Source: an uncultured Clostridia bacterium (GTDB lineage Bacteria; Bacillota; Clostridia; Oscillospirales; Ruminococcaceae). Taken from it: a stretch of 64,000 nt of DNA. The stretch spans positions 123,840 to 187,839 of the forward strand of contig CANNSB010000002.1 in assembly GCA_947510165.1 (NCBI GenBank). The letters are read 5' to 3'. Below are positions 25,883-36,272 of the stretch, piece by piece; position 1 is the first letter of the stretch; every line of letters begins with the position of its first letter. Both the position numbers and the translations under genes were made by a program. The notes under the pieces were generated by a model. The model was not told the origin of the DNA, made no database searches, and saw only the letters and a list, made by a program, of their open reading frames with translations.

Positions 25883-26767
25883 ATGAGTTATATTTTTAAA
25901 GGTTCTGGAGTTGCAATTGTCACTCCTTTTGATAAAACTAATAGTGTAGACTATAAATCATATGAAAATTTATTAAATTTTCATATTAAAAATTCCACTG
26001 ATGCTATAATAGTTTGTGGAACAACAGGAGAGTCGGCTACACTAGATTTTGATGAAAAGGTAAAATTGATAGACTATACAGTTAGATATATTAATAAGAG
26101 AATACCAGTTATAGCAGGAACAGGAAGTAATAATACAAAACAGTCTATAGAGCTTTCAAAAAAAGCAGAATTATCAGGAGTAGACGGACTATTAGTAGTT
26201 ACCCCTTATTATAATAAGACTTCACAAGATGGACTGGTTAAACATTTTATAAGTATTGCGGATAGTGTAGATATTCCAATAATTTTATATAATGTTCCTT
26301 CTAGAACAGGGATGAATATTGATATAGATAGTTATAAACAACTTTTTTATCATAAAAATATTGTGGCAACTAAAGAAGCTTCAGGAGATATTTCGCATAT
26401 AGCAAAGCTTATTTCTGTTGCTCCAAAAAAATTCTCTGTTTATTCTGGAAATGATGATCAAATTCTTCCTGTTTTATCCTTAGGAGGTAAGGGAGTGATA
26501 TCTGTTTTTGCAAATATTCTGCCAAAAGTTTCTCATGATATATGTTCTTTATTTTTTGAAAAAGACATAGAGAAAAGCAGAGAATTACAATTAGATTATC
26601 TGGAATTAATAGATACTATGTTTATAGACATAAATCCTGTACCCATTAAGATTGCTATGAATTTGATGGGTCTTTCAGTTGGAGAAGTTAGGGCTCCCCT
26701 TTATGAATCTTCTGAGAATATTAAAAATGATATATTAGAATGTATGAAGAGGTATAAAATCGTTTAA
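25883..26767 (+). CDS. dapA: 4-hydroxy-tetrahydrodipicolinate synthase
   Basis: 294 residues from ATG at 25883, 9 bases after AAGGGGA; a TTG at 25877 is too close to that box. DapA condenses pyruvate with aspartate semialdehyde, the committed step to diaminopimelate, lysine and (in spores) dipicolinate. Motifs: GTTGESATLDFDEK, GTGSNNTKQSIELSKKAE, VVTPYYNKTSQDGL with the catalytic Tyr, YNVPSRTGMN, and Schiff-base lysine in VATKEASGDIS. It lies 28 bases after asd. Confidence 0.95.
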   Translation: MSYIFKGSGVAIVTPFDKTNSVDYKSYENLLNFHIKNSTDAIIVCGTTGESATLDFDEKVKLIDYTVRYINKRIPVIAGTGSNNTKQSIELSKKAELSGVDGLLVVTPYYNKTSQDGLVKHFISIADSVDIPIILYNVPSRTGMNIDIDSYKQLFYHKNIVATKEASGDISHIAKLISVAPKKFSVYSGNDDQILPVLSLGGKGVISVFANILPKVSHDICSLFFEKDIEKSRELQLDYLELIDTMFIDINPVPIKIAMNLMGLSVGEVRAPLYESSENIKNDILECMKRYKIV

Positions 26768-26788
26768 AAGAAATTTTGAGGTGATTTT

Positions 26789-27541
26789 TTGACGGATGTA
26801 ATTATTAACGGATGTTGCGGAAAGATGGGAAGAGTTTTATTAGAACTAGGGAAACAACATGATTTTATAAATGTTGTTGGTGGAATTGATCTTAAAGATT
26901 GTTCTGATATAGATGTTCCTGTTTTTTTATCTATAAAAGATGTTAATATAGAATATGATGTTATAATTGATTTTAGCCATCCATTTGGTTTAGATAGCTT
27001 ATTAGATGGATGTGTAGCTATGAAAAAACCAGTAGTTATTGCGACTACTGGGCTTACAGAAGGGCAGATATCTAGGGTAAAAGATTGTTCTAAAATTATA
27101 CCTATATTTTTCACTTTTAATATGAGTCTAGGGATAAATCTACTTTGTAACCTAGTTAAAAAAGCTTCTGCCATCCTTGGGGATGATTTTGATATAGAAA
27201 TTTTAGAAAAACATCATAATCAAAAGGTAGATAACCCCAGTGGAACAGCCCTCATGATAGCCGATTCTATAAATTCACAATTAGATGAAAAATATGAATA
27301 TGTTTTTGGTAGAAACTGTGGGATAAAAAAAAGAAAGAAAAAAGATATTGGTATTCATGCAATTAGAGGTGGCACATATCCAGGGGAACATCAAGTTATT
27401 TTTGCGGGACATGATGAAATTTTATCTATTTCTCATACAGCTATATCAAAGCAAGTTTTTGCAAAAGGCGCATTAAATGCAAGTATATATTTAAATAAAC
27501 AGCATCCTGGAATTTATGATATGAACGATCTTTTAAAATAG
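26789..27541 (+). CDS. dapB: 4-hydroxy-tetrahydrodipicolinate reductase
   Basis: 250 residues from TTG at 26789 with GAGGTGA as ribosome site. DapB reduces the DapA product with NAD(P)H. N-terminal nucleotide motif INGCCGKMGRVLLEL, DFSHPFGLDSLL, ATTGLTEGQ, catalytic ILEKHHNQKVDNPSGTAL and HAIRGGTYPGEHQVIFAGHDE. It is third in the asd-dapA-dapB-nadA set, with 21 bases to dapA. Confidence 0.94.
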   Translation: MTDVIINGCCGKMGRVLLELGKQHDFINVVGGIDLKDCSDIDVPVFLSIKDVNIEYDVIIDFSHPFGLDSLLDGCVAMKKPVVIATTGLTEGQISRVKDCSKIIPIFFTFNMSLGINLLCNLVKKASAILGDDFDIEILEKHHNQKVDNPSGTALMIADSINSQLDEKYEYVFGRNCGIKKRKKKDIGIHAIRGGTYPGEHQVIFAGHDEILSISHTAISKQVFAKGALNASIYLNKQHPGIYDMNDLLK

Positions 27542-27591
27542 AGATATAATTATAAATTAAAATTTTTATTGTTAGAATTTAGAGGTATGAA

Positions 27592-28506
27592 ATGATTAGA
27601 GAAATACAAGATCAAATATTGAAACTAAAAAAGGAAAAAGATATTTTTATCCTTGCACACACATATCAGTCATCAGAAATATTAGAAATTGCTGATGAAA
27701 TAGGGGATTCTTTTCAGCTAAGTCTTAAAGCAACTACGATTCCACATAAAACTGTTTTGATGTGCGGAGTTAGATTTATGGCAGATACTGTTAAAATTCT
27801 TTCACCAGAAAAAAAAGTTATTCTTCCAGTAAGTGAAGCAACCTGTCCGATGGCGGAACAGTTTACAGTAGATAGAGTTTTAAAATATAAAAAGCAAAAT
27901 CCAACACATAAAATTGTTTCTTATATAAATACAACTACAGAATTAAAATCTGTAAGTGATGTTTGTGTAACATCTTCTATAGCCGTCAAAGTTGTTAACG
28001 CTATGGAAGGTGATGATATTCTTTTTATTCCTGACTATAATTTGGGAACATATGTTAAAAAATTTGTAAAAGATAAAAACATTATTTTATGGAGAGGGAT
28101 GTGCCCAATTCACGCTGCAGTCACGGTGGCTGATTGTGAAATAATGAAGAAGAAGTATCCAAATGCAAAAATGATAATGCATCCAGAACTTACACCAGAA
28201 GTTTTAGAATATGCAGATTTTATAGGGTCTACATCTGCCATTATAAAATATTGTATGGAAACAGATGAAGAATGTTTGATAGGGACAGAAAAAAGCGTTG
28301 CAGATTATTTAAAAATGTCTAAACCTGAAGGCAGATTTAGAATATTATCAAAAAAACTTATGTGTCCAAATATGCAGATAACTTCTATTTCGGATATACT
28401 AGACGCTTTAACAGGCGAAGGTGGAGAAGAGATAGTATTAGATGAAGAGCTAAGATTAGCAGCTAAAAAGCCTCTTGATGAGATGATTCGACTAGGTAAT
28501 AGTTAA
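27592..28506 (+). CDS. nadA: Quinolinate synthase A
   Basis: 304 residues. NadA is a 4Fe-4S enzyme that joins iminoaspartate and dihydroxyacetone phosphate to quinolinate for NAD synthesis. Three cluster cysteines are visible in SEATCPMAEQF, WRGMCPIHAAV and KKLMCPNMQITSI; LAHTYQSSEILEIADEIGDS and MHPELTPEVLEYADFIGSTSAIIKY are also typical. nadB and nadC, usual partners, are not in the window, and the gene is linked instead to the dap genes. AGAGGT precedes the ATG. Confidence 0.94.
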   Translation: MIREIQDQILKLKKEKDIFILAHTYQSSEILEIADEIGDSFQLSLKATTIPHKTVLMCGVRFMADTVKILSPEKKVILPVSEATCPMAEQFTVDRVLKYKKQNPTHKIVSYINTTTELKSVSDVCVTSSIAVKVVNAMEGDDILFIPDYNLGTYVKKFVKDKNIILWRGMCPIHAAVTVADCEIMKKKYPNAKMIMHPELTPEVLEYADFIGSTSAIIKYCMETDEECLIGTEKSVADYLKMSKPEGRFRILSKKLMCPNMQITSISDILDALTGEGGEEIVLDEELRLAAKKPLDEMIRLGNS

Positions 28507-28550
28507 TAAAAAAGATTTATGTATTTATTTATACATAAATCTTTTTTATT
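28505..28550. terminator. Bidirectional terminator between nadA and asnB
   Basis: Perfect 20-bp arms (28505-28524 and 28531-28550) with a 6-base loop, overlapping both stop codons. Confidence 0.9.
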
Positions 28551-30370
28551 TATTTAAAAAATTGATTATACCAAATTAAAAATGTATAGATTGTCCAAAT
28601 TTTTCTACTATTATCGTATTTTCCATTTTTATGATTATCGAGAATAGATAATATTATATCTTGATTAAAAAATAATTTACTATTTTCGCTTAAGAACTCT
28701 TTTTTTACAAGATTATAATATTTATCTTCTTTTAGCCAGACACGAATAGGCACAGGAAAACCTAATTTCTTTTTGTCCGCCACTTTTTTGGGAAGGTTTT
28801 TTTCTGCGGCTTTTCTCATAACAAACTTGGTATTTTCGGTGTTAACCCTAAATTTTGTTGGAATTTTGCAAGCAAGTGCCATAATCTCTTTATCTAAAAA
28901 AGGCACTCGAAGTTCTAGAGAGTTTGCCATACTCATTTTATCTGCTTTTAAAAGAATGTCACCTACCATCCATAGATTAAGATCTAGGTATTGCATCTTG
29001 GTGATTGAGTCTTTTTCTTTAACTTCATCGTAAAAAGGTTTAGTTATTTCAGCGTAATTAGGAGCATTTGTTTTTATTTTTAGTATATTTTTTCTTTCTT
29101 TTTCGGAAAAAATATATGCATTTCCTATAAATCTTTCTTCTAAAAGTTTCCCTCGTCTAACAAGAAAGTTTATCCCAAATTTTGGTGGAAATATTGACGC
29201 TATTTTTCCTATTATTCTTCTTAAAAATAGAGGAATCTTATTATATTTTGTAAATTCTATAGGTTCTTTATATATATTATATCCTCCAAAAATTTCATCT
29301 GCTCCCTCTCCAGAAAGAACAACCTTTAGATGATTTGACGCAAGATTGCATACAAAATATAGGGCTACTGCAGCAGGATCGGCCAAGGGTTCGTCCATAT
29401 GATACTGAATTTTAGGAAATTCAGACCAATACTCTTCAGCAGTTATAACTTTAGATATATTTTCTACATTTATATTAGAAGAAAGCTCTTTTGCATAGTC
29501 GATTTCGCTATAATCTTTATTTCCAAACCCAACTGTAAATGTTTTATCAACATCCGCAACACATGCAACATAGCTAGAATCAACCCCACTAGATAGAAAA
29601 GAACCAACTTCTACATCACTTATCTTATGGGCATCTACAGAATTTTTAAATGCTTTATCAATTTTTTCTATCCATTCTTCTTTTGATATAGAATTATCTT
29701 GTTTAAATTCTATACTCCAATATTTTTTTGTTATAATTTTATTATCTTTAAATATAAAATAGTGTGCAGGAGGTAATTTATAAACATTTTTAAAAAATGT
29801 TTCATTAGTAGGAGAATATTGAAATGTTAAATAATTTTCTAAAGCGGTTGTGTTTAAAGATTTTTCAAATTTTGGGTGGTGTAAAAAGCTTTTTATCTCT
29901 GATCCAAATATAAAACAATCATCCATAGTTGCATAATACATAGGTTTTATTCCAAAAAAATCTCTAGCACCAAAAAGTTGTTGAATTTTATTGTCCCAAA
30001 TTATAAAAGAAAACATGCCTCGAAGTTTTAAAAGCATATCGACACCATATTCTTCATAACTATGAAGAAGAATTTCTGAATCGGTATTTGTTTTAAATAT
30101 ATGACCTTTTTTAGTTAATTCAGTTCGTATATCTTTAAAATTATAGATCTCCCCATTAAATATTAATACAAGGGAATTGTCTTCATTAAACATAGGTTGA
30201 CTTCCTTGTTCAATATCTATAATACTTAGGCGTCGAAATCCCATGGCAATATTATCATCAATATATTTTCCGTCAGAATCTGGACCTCTATGTATAATAC
30301 TTTTCATCATATCTTCAAGAACATCTTCTCTATTTTTAGTATATCCTATAAAACCAACATGACCACACAT
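28550..30370 (-). CDS. asnB: Asparagine synthase (glutamine-hydrolysing)
   Basis: 606 residues. The N-terminal class II glutaminase begins MCGHVGFIGYT with catalytic Cys2, followed by HRGPDSDG and NGEIYNF; the synthetase domain has SFLSSGVDSSYVACVAD (pyrophosphate loop), GEGADEIFGGY and KADKMSMANSLELRVPFLD. It makes asparagine from aspartate, glutamine and ATP. GGGAG is the ribosome site. A palindrome covers its promoter region. Some relatives with this architecture modify other substrates (cell wall), so the substrate is likely but not certain. Confidence 0.9.
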   Translation of the reverse strand: MCGHVGFIGYTKNREDVLEDMMKSIIHRGPDSDGKYIDDNIAMGFRRLSIIDIEQGSQPMFNEDNSLVLIFNGEIYNFKDIRTELTKKGHIFKTNTDSEILLHSYEEYGVDMLLKLRGMFSFIIWDNKIQQLFGARDFFGIKPMYYATMDDCFIFGSEIKSFLHHPKFEKSLNTTALENYLTFQYSPTNETFFKNVYKLPPAHYFIFKDNKIITKKYWSIEFKQDNSISKEEWIEKIDKAFKNSVDAHKISDVEVGSFLSSGVDSSYVACVADVDKTFTVGFGNKDYSEIDYAKELSSNINVENISKVITAEEYWSEFPKIQYHMDEPLADPAAVALYFVCNLASNHLKVVLSGEGADEIFGGYNIYKEPIEFTKYNKIPLFLRRIIGKIASIFPPKFGINFLVRRGKLLEERFIGNAYIFSEKERKNILKIKTNAPNYAEITKPFYDEVKEKDSITKMQYLDLNLWMVGDILLKADKMSMANSLELRVPFLDKEIMALACKIPTKFRVNTENTKFVMRKAAEKNLPKKVADKKKLGFPVPIRVWLKEDKYYNLVKKEFLSENSKLFFNQDIILSILDNHKNGKYDNSRKIWTIYTFLIWYNQFFK

Positions 30371-30385
30371 AAAAAAGCTCCCTTC

Positions 30386-30416
30386 ATATAGTATAATTAT
30401 TTAAATTATACTATAT
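30386..30416. promoter_or_regulatory. 13-bp inverted repeat between asnB and the AGCS gene
   Basis: ATATAGTATAATT at 30386-30398 and its complement at 30404-30416, spacer 5 bases, just upstream of the asnB ribosome box. It overlaps a TATACT -10-like box for asnB and is likely an operator. Confidence 0.5.
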
Positions 30417-30514
30417 AATAACAATAATTTATAGATATTATCTAATCTTAATTATATTTAATAAATTTATATCATAAGTATATTAAATATAATTAATTTT
30501 AATAGGTGGTAGTT

Positions 30515-31858
30515 ATGAATGTATTAAAAAATTTTATAGAAATCATATACAAAATTATTTCAGGACCATATATTCTTTTATTTTTATTAATTATAGGAAT
30601 TTATATAACATTTAAAACATCTTTTATACAGATATTTAATCTAGGTGATATATTTAGAGAAACAATAGGAAGTTTTTTTAAAAAATCTATAAAAAAAGAC
30701 AAAATAAATATAACGCCATTTCAGGCAATGAGCACAGCTTTAGGCGGAACAATGGGAGTAGGAAATATTGTAGGAATAGGAACAGCTATGGTTTTAGGAG
30801 GCGTTGGCTCTATATTTTGGATGTGGGTTTCTGCTTTTTTTGGAATGGCTGTAAAATATAGTGAAATAGTCTTATCGGTGGAGTATAGGGAGAAAGGAGA
30901 AGATGGAAAAAATATAGGTGGACCTATGTTTTATCTCGAAAAAGGTTTAGGGATAAAGGTTCTTTCTATAATTTTCTCTATATCTTGTATAATAGCTTCT
31001 TTTGGAATAGGGAATATGACACAGATTAATGCTATATCATTGAGTATAAACGGAACATTTGGAGTTAATAAAATTTTTATTGGAGTATGTGTATCAATTA
31101 TTATAGCTTTTGTTGTAGTAGGTGGAGTTGGTCGAATAGGAAAATTTGCAGAAAAAATTATACCGGCTGTTTCTGGTATGTATATTGTTTTTGCACTATA
31201 TATTATTATTATAAATATACATAATGTTCCTCAAGCATTTATTTCTATTTTTTCATCAGCTTTTTCTCTGAAATCTGCAGTAGGTGGTGTAGCCGGATAT
31301 ACAATATTATCTAGTATAAAATATGGTGTTTCTAGAGGAATTTTTTCAAATGAAGCAGGTCTAGGATCATCACCAATTATACATGGTGCATCGGACACAG
31401 ACGATTCTGTAAAACAAGGATTTTGGGGAATATTTGAAGTTTTTATAGATACTATTGTAGTATGCACAATAACTGCTATAGCGATTATTAGTTCTAGCTC
31501 TTTTATAAATGGAGATGATGGATCCAAATTTACGATAAATGCATTTAAATCTTCTTTAGGAAGTTTTGGAGAATATTTTATTATTTTTTCAATAGTTATA
31601 TTTGCAATATCGTCTATTATTAGTTGGTGTTATTATGGAGAAAGAAGTGTACACTATTTGACAGATAAAAAAATATATATATCTTTTTATAGGATTATAT
31701 TTTTATTTGTAATATTAATAGGTTCTGTAATGAATATATCTATAGTTTGGAAGATATCAGATATATTTAATCTATTTATGATGCTTCCGAATGTTATAGG
31801 AATTGTATTGTTAATAGATAAAATAGTTTATAAAACAAAATTATATAAAGATCGCTAG
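30515..31858 (+). CDS. Alanine/glycine:cation symporter (AGCS family)
   Basis: 447 residues from ATG at 30515, with AGGTGGT as ribosome site; the upstream GTG at 30506 lies in that box. AGCS proteins take up alanine or glycine with sodium or protons. Signature FQAMSTALGGTMGVGNIVGIGTAMVLGG, then about ten membrane helices, GRIGKFAEKIIPAVSGMY, GVSRGIFSNEAGLGSSPIIHGAS and SWCYYGERS. Convergent with the V-ATPase operon; the last three codons sit inside a shared hairpin. Confidence 0.93.
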   Translation: MNVLKNFIEIIYKIISGPYILLFLLIIGIYITFKTSFIQIFNLGDIFRETIGSFFKKSIKKDKINITPFQAMSTALGGTMGVGNIVGIGTAMVLGGVGSIFWMWVSAFFGMAVKYSEIVLSVEYREKGEDGKNIGGPMFYLEKGLGIKVLSIIFSISCIIASFGIGNMTQINAISLSINGTFGVNKIFIGVCVSIIIAFVVVGGVGRIGKFAEKIIPAVSGMYIVFALYIIIINIHNVPQAFISIFSSAFSLKSAVGGVAGYTILSSIKYGVSRGIFSNEAGLGSSPIIHGASDTDDSVKQGFWGIFEVFIDTIVVCTITAIAIISSSSFINGDDGSKFTINAFKSSLGSFGEYFIIFSIVIFAISSIISWCYYGERSVHYLTDKKIYISFYRIIFLFVILIGSVMNISIVWKISDIFNLFMMLPNVIGIVLLIDKIVYKTKLYKDR

Positions 31859-31892
31859 TAAAAACTTTCATAAGTAGTTTTTACTAGCGATC
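31850..31892. terminator. Hairpin joining the ends of the AGCS gene and ntpD
   Basis: Perfect 17-bp arms (31850-31866, 31876-31892) with a 9-base loop. Each arm contains GATCGCTAG read in frame as Asp-Arg-stop for its own gene, so both proteins end in DR. No long T-run follows, so termination strength is uncertain. Confidence 0.7.
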
Positions 31893-32495
31893 TGTTTTAG
31901 ATTTTATAACTTTTAATCTCGAAAATTCTTCCCTGTCTTTTTCTTCTAGATATTCTGAAATGAATTTTATAGTTAATTGTAATTTAGGTATAATTATATT
32001 TTTAAGAGAATTTGCTCTTTTTTTAGTTTTTTTAATAGCATTTGCAAGTTTATATATGCTATTATCAACCTCTGATAAAATAATAGTTAAATCTTTAACT
32101 TTTTGAAAAGAAATATAAGCATGGTCTAATTTAGAATTAGATTGATAATATCCGTATGGTATATCTATATTAGATTTTTGATATTTAATTTCAGGAATTT
32201 CTATACCCATAATACTTCTATAATTTAAAGATATACCTTTTTCTATAGGGATTGTTTTTGATATATTATCACATATACCAAGAGAAATATTTGCATATTG
32301 TAAAGATGTATATGCTTGTTGATAGATAAATTCTATCTCTCCTCTTAGCCCTTTTGCTTTTTTTACAAGCATCATCAACTCTGATGTTAGAACATTTCTT
32401 TTTTTATCTAAAAGGTTATATCCATTTTCAGCAAGGGATAGAGATTTTTTGATATTTATTAAATTTCCTTTTGTAGGGATATTATTTTGGGACAA
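31884..32495 (-). CDS. ntpD: V-type ATPase subunit D
   Basis: 203 residues, TTG start with AAGGGGG 9 bases upstream. Subunit D is the long coiled-coil central stalk of the rotary V/A-ATPase. The N-terminus (PTKGNLINIKKSLSLAENGYNLLDKKRNVLTSEL) and C-terminal helix (ANAIKKTKKRANSLKNIIIPKL) have the family pattern. Last gene of the leftward operon, four bases after ntpB. Confidence 0.92.
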   Translation of the reverse strand: MSQNNIPTKGNLINIKKSLSLAENGYNLLDKKRNVLTSELMMLVKKAKGLRGEIEFIYQQAYTSLQYANISLGICDNISKTIPIEKGISLNYRSIMGIEIPEIKYQKSNIDIPYGYYQSNSKLDHAYISFQKVKDLTIILSEVDNSIYKLANAIKKTKKRANSLKNIIIPKLQLTIKFISEYLEEKDREEFSRLKVIKSKTDR

Positions 32496-32499
32496 TAAA

Positions 32500-33879
32500 T
32501 TAAACCCCCTTTTTATAGTATTTTTCTATAATATCATGATCAATCCTGTCTAAATCTTCTTTAGGAAGTATTGAAAGAAGTTTCCATCCTATCTCTAATG
32601 TTTGTTCTATAGATCTATTTTCAGTATATTTTTGAGATATAAAATTTTGTTCAAAAAGGTTGCCAAATTTCATATATAGTTTATCAGAATCTGAAAGTTC
32701 ATCTTCTCCAATAACAGAAGCTAAAGCAATAACTTCCATAACCTTTGAGTATGATGCAAAAAGTTGATTTGCAAGGTCTGGATGGTCTTCTCTAGTAAAT
32801 CCTTTTCCTATTCCGTCTTTCATAATTCTAGATAAAGATGGAAGGATAGATATAGGGGGATATATTCCTTTTTTATCTAAAGTCCTTTCTAAAACAATCT
32901 GTCCTTCTGTTATATATCCCGTAAGATCGGGTATAGGGTGTGTTATATCATCATTTGGCATAGTAAGTATTGGTATCTGTGTTATAGATCCTGTTCTACC
33001 TTTTATCATTCCTGCTCTTTCGTATATAGAAGCAAGGTCAGAATATAGGTATCCTGGGTATCCTTTTCTTCCAGGAATTTCTCCTTTGGATGAAGAAAAC
33101 TCTCTAACTGCTTCTGCATATGCTGTCATATCAGTTAGTATTACTAGTATATGCATATCTTCTTCAAAAGCAAGATATTCTGCTGCTGTTAAAGCAATTC
33201 TAGGTGTTATAATTCTTTCTATTATAGGATCGTTTGATAAATTTAAAAACATTACAACATTATTTATTACACCGCTATGTTTAAAGCTTTTTATAAAATA
33301 ATCAGAAACATCATTTTTTATTCCCATAGCTGCAAAGATAATACCAAATTCTTGATTATTTTTTTCAGCAATTTTTGCTTGATTAACTATTTGTACAGCA
33401 AGTTTGTTATGGTTCATACCGGATCCAGAAAATATAGGAAGCTTTTGTCCTCTAATAAGTGTTGTAAGTCCATCTATTGCTGATATTCCTGTATTTATAT
33501 AGTCTACAGGATATTTTCTAGACATTGGATTTATTGGATATCCATTTATATCTAATGATTTTTTGAAATTTATATTTCCTAGATTGTCTATTGGTTTTCC
33601 CATTCCATTAAAAATTCTTCCTAATAGCTCTTTAGAAACAGCAAATTCTAAAGGTTTTCCTTTAAATTTTGAATATGTATTTTCTAAAGAAAAATTGTCT
33701 GTTCCTGCAAAAACTTGAATTATAGCTTTATCATTTAAGATTTCTACAACTCGTCCGATTCTGATCTCTCCATCTGGCAGAGTTATTTCTACAACTTCAT
33801 CAAAAGAAACTTTTTTTACATTTTCTATAGAAACAAGAGATCCTTTAATTTCTGAAAATCCTTTATATTCTAAACTCAT
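32500..33879 (-). CDS. ntpB: V-type ATPase subunit B (non-catalytic)
   Basis: 459 residues. Regulatory nucleotide-binding subunit of the A3B3 head. [38 protein letters not shown] (no Walker A lysine motif, as expected for B), [26 protein letters not shown] and [21 protein letters not shown] are characteristic. AGGTGA ribosome site. It is 8 bases after ntpA. Confidence 0.96.
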   Translation of the reverse strand: MSLEYKGFSEIKGSLVSIENVKKVSFDEVVEITLPDGEIRIGRVVEILNDKAIIQVFAGTDNFSLENTYSKFKGKPLEFAVSKELLGRIFNGMGKPIDNLGNINFKKSLDINGYPINPMSRKYPVDYINTGISAIDGLTTLIRGQKLPIFSGSGMNHNKLAVQIVNQAKIAEKNNQEFGIIFAAMGIKNDVSDYFIKSFKHSGVINNVVMFLNLSNDPIIERIITPRIALTAAEYLAFEEDMHILVILTDMTAYAEAVREFSSSKGEIPGRKGYPGYLYSDLASIYERAGMIKGRTGSITQIPILTMPNDDITHPIPDLTGYITEGQIVLERTLDKKGIYPPISILPSLSRIMKDGIGKGFTREDHPDLANQLFASYSKVMEVIALASVIGEDELSDSDKLYMKFGNLFEQNFISQKYTENRSIEQTLEIGWKLLSILPKEDLDRIDHDIIEKYYKKGV

Positions 33880-33887
33880 AAAATCAC

Positions 33888-35651
33888 CTATTTATTTGAA
33901 CTTTCTATATTTTTTATCTTTTCATCAATTATACAAGTATAAGATTCAAAAATTTTGTTGGACGCATCATTTTTCATAGAGTATTTCATCTTTATAATCT
34001 CTTCAAATATATTGGTTTTTAATATATATGATATTGGAATAGACTGCTCTATGATTAAACTAAGTTTATCATATAGATATAATATTATCTTCATCATTAT
34101 GACCTGTTTTGATAGAGGGACATATGTATCTATTTTATGGAAAGCGTTCTGTTGTAAAAAACCTAATCTTATAACCTTTGCAACTTCTATTATCAATTTT
34201 TGATCATCAGGGAGCATGTCGGATCCAATGAGTTTAACTATTTCCATTAAAGAATCCTCAGCTATTAAAATATTGTATATATCCTGTCGATATGATAAAA
34301 AATTAGGATCTATATTTTTTATATAATATTCTGATAGATCTTCTATATATTCACTATAACTTGTTATCCAGTTTATAGCGGGATAATGTCTGGAGTATGC
34401 CAGAGATTTATCAAGTGTCCAAAAAGCACGAACAAAACGTTTTGTATTTTGTGTAACAGGTTCAGAAAAATCAGATCCTTGTGGAGAAACAGCACCAATT
34501 ATAGAAACTGATCCCTCTGTATTATTTAGGTTAAGAGTGTATCCTGCTCTTTCGTAGAATTGTGAAATTTTTGATGGAAGATATGCGGGAAACCCTTCTT
34601 CTGCTGGCATCTCTTCAAGTCTACCGGATATCTCTCTTAGTGCTTCTGCCCAACGTGAAGTAGAGTCGGCCATAACGGCTACATGGTATCCCATATCACG
34701 ATAGTATTCTGCTATTGTTAGTCCGGTGTATATAGATGCCTCTCTAGAAGCAACAGGCATATTGGATGTATTTGCTATTAATACAATTCTATTTGACATA
34801 GGTTTTCCGCTTTTTGGATCTATAAGAGAAGAAAATTCTTCTAATACCTGTGTAATTTCATTTCCACGTTCCCCACAACCAATATAAATTATTATGTCAG
34901 CATCCGACCATTTTGCAAGCTGGTGTTGTGTCATAGTTTTACCTGTTCCAAATCCTCCAGGAATAGCAGCAACTCCACCCTTAGCAATAGGAAATAAAGA
35001 ATCTATAATCCTTTGTCCAGTTATAAGGGGGATAGATATTGGAATACGTTTGTTGAAAGGTCTTGCTTTTCTAATAGGCCATTTTTGAAATAGTGGTATA
35101 TTATGGATATTTTTAAATTCATCTTCTATTACAATCACATTTTCTGTAATAAGATAAGAACCATCTTGTTTAATATCAATAATTTTTCCTGAAATTCCAT
35201 TGGGTATCATAAATCTATGTTCTATTATATCTGTTTCAGAACATACTGCAAATATGGCACCAGATGAAACAATATCATTTTTAGCGACTCTAAATATAAT
35301 ATTATAGTATTTCTTATTTTCTTCAAAACTTTGATTAGACCCTGGGATAAGAAAATCTCCATAATTTTGTTTTATAGTTTTTAAAGGCTGTTGTATACCA
35401 TCAAAAATATTTGATAGCAGTCCAGGGGAAAGGGTTACAGAAATTTGATTTCCTGTTCCATAAACTATATCGCCAACCTTCAGACCGGCTGTGTTTTCAT
35501 AAACTTGTATAGTTGCAAAATTTTTGTCTATATTTATAACTTCTCCAATAAGTTTTTTTTCCCCCACATAGACCATTTCTAATATACATAAAGATGAACT
35601 ATTTATAGTTTTTATTATTGGTCCATTTATAGAAAAAATAGAAATTTTCAT
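33888..35651 (-). CDS. ntpA: V-type ATPase subunit A (catalytic)
   Basis: 587 residues from ATG at 35651, 8 bases after AAGGA; an in-frame ATG at 35660 overlaps that box. Catalytic subunit with Walker A in [20 protein letters not shown] near residue 230, Walker B region [37 protein letters not shown] and the non-homologous insert after the N-terminal barrel typical of A subunits ([12 protein letters not shown]). The GFGTGKT loop differs slightly from the common GPFGSGKT. Confidence 0.96.
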   Translation of the reverse strand: MKISIFSINGPIIKTINSSSLCILEMVYVGEKKLIGEVINIDKNFATIQVYENTAGLKVGDIVYGTGNQISVTLSPGLLSNIFDGIQQPLKTIKQNYGDFLIPGSNQSFEENKKYYNIIFRVAKNDIVSSGAIFAVCSETDIIEHRFMIPNGISGKIIDIKQDGSYLITENVIVIEDEFKNIHNIPLFQKWPIRKARPFNKRIPISIPLITGQRIIDSLFPIAKGGVAAIPGGFGTGKTMTQHQLAKWSDADIIIYIGCGERGNEITQVLEEFSSLIDPKSGKPMSNRIVLIANTSNMPVASREASIYTGLTIAEYYRDMGYHVAVMADSTSRWAEALREISGRLEEMPAEEGFPAYLPSKISQFYERAGYTLNLNNTEGSVSIIGAVSPQGSDFSEPVTQNTKRFVRAFWTLDKSLAYSRHYPAINWITSYSEYIEDLSEYYIKNIDPNFLSYRQDIYNILIAEDSLMEIVKLIGSDMLPDDQKLIIEVAKVIRLGFLQQNAFHKIDTYVPLSKQVIMMKIILYLYDKLSLIIEQSIPISYILKTNIFEEIIKMKYSMKNDASNKIFESYTCIIDEKIKNIESSNK

Positions 35652-35665
35652 AAGTTTCATCCTTA

Positions 35666-36256
35666 CTATTTGATATTTAATTCTGGAATATTATTAAATA
35701 AATCTTCTGACATTTGAATATATTTATCAAAAGATTTATTTAAAACTATATTAGAGTTGTGATTCTCTAAAATAAAACCTCCTATTTTTATTCTAGGAGA
35801 TTTATTTATATCTAAACAATTAAAGTTTTTTAAAATTTTTTCTTTAAATAAATTAATCTCTCTTTCGCATACTAGTATAGAAAAAGATTCTATACTAAAT
35901 TTTTTTATAATATTTTGTATATTATTTATAATCAAATCTATATATTCATCTGTTTGTGTAAATAATATTAATTTTTTTTCAATATTTTTATCTATTGTAG
36001 ATTTAATTTCATTTCTTTTTTTTATAATTTTTTGGTTTAAAACATTTTGGATATGAGATAATTCTTGTTTAATTTTTATATTGGATTCTTGTTGATATTT
36101 TTGTTTTAATAAAGTATATTCCATTTCTTGATCTTTTTGATTTTTAGTTAGATTTTGCTTATGAATACTATTTGTTTCATCTATTATTTTCTCTAACTCT
36201 TGATCAACATTATCTAAAACAGATTTTTTAAACTTTTCTAATCTATCATTTAGCAT
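35666..36256 (-). CDS. ntpE: V-type ATPase subunit E (peripheral stalk)
   Basis: 196 residues. Long N-terminal charged helix (DQELEKIIDETNSIHKQNLTKNQKDQEMEYTLLKQ...) then a globular end containing KIGGFILENHNSNIVLNKSFDKYI, the pattern of E subunits that pair with G/H to form the stator. Identified by this pattern and operon place between F and A. Weak AAGAAAG ribosome site. Confidence 0.85.
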   Translation of the reverse strand: MLNDRLEKFKKSVLDNVDQELEKIIDETNSIHKQNLTKNQKDQEMEYTLLKQKYQQESNIKIKQELSHIQNVLNQKIIKKRNEIKSTIDKNIEKKLILFTQTDEYIDLIINNIQNIIKKFSIESFSILVCEREINLFKEKILKNFNCLDINKSPRIKIGGFILENHNSNIVLNKSFDKYIQMSEDLFNNIPELNIK

Positions 36257-36272
36257 AAACTTTCTTCTTTCA

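Noticed and set aside
31231-31527. 98-codon minus-strand frame inside the AGCS gene
   Set aside because: Shadow frame across conserved symporter codons; no start signals.
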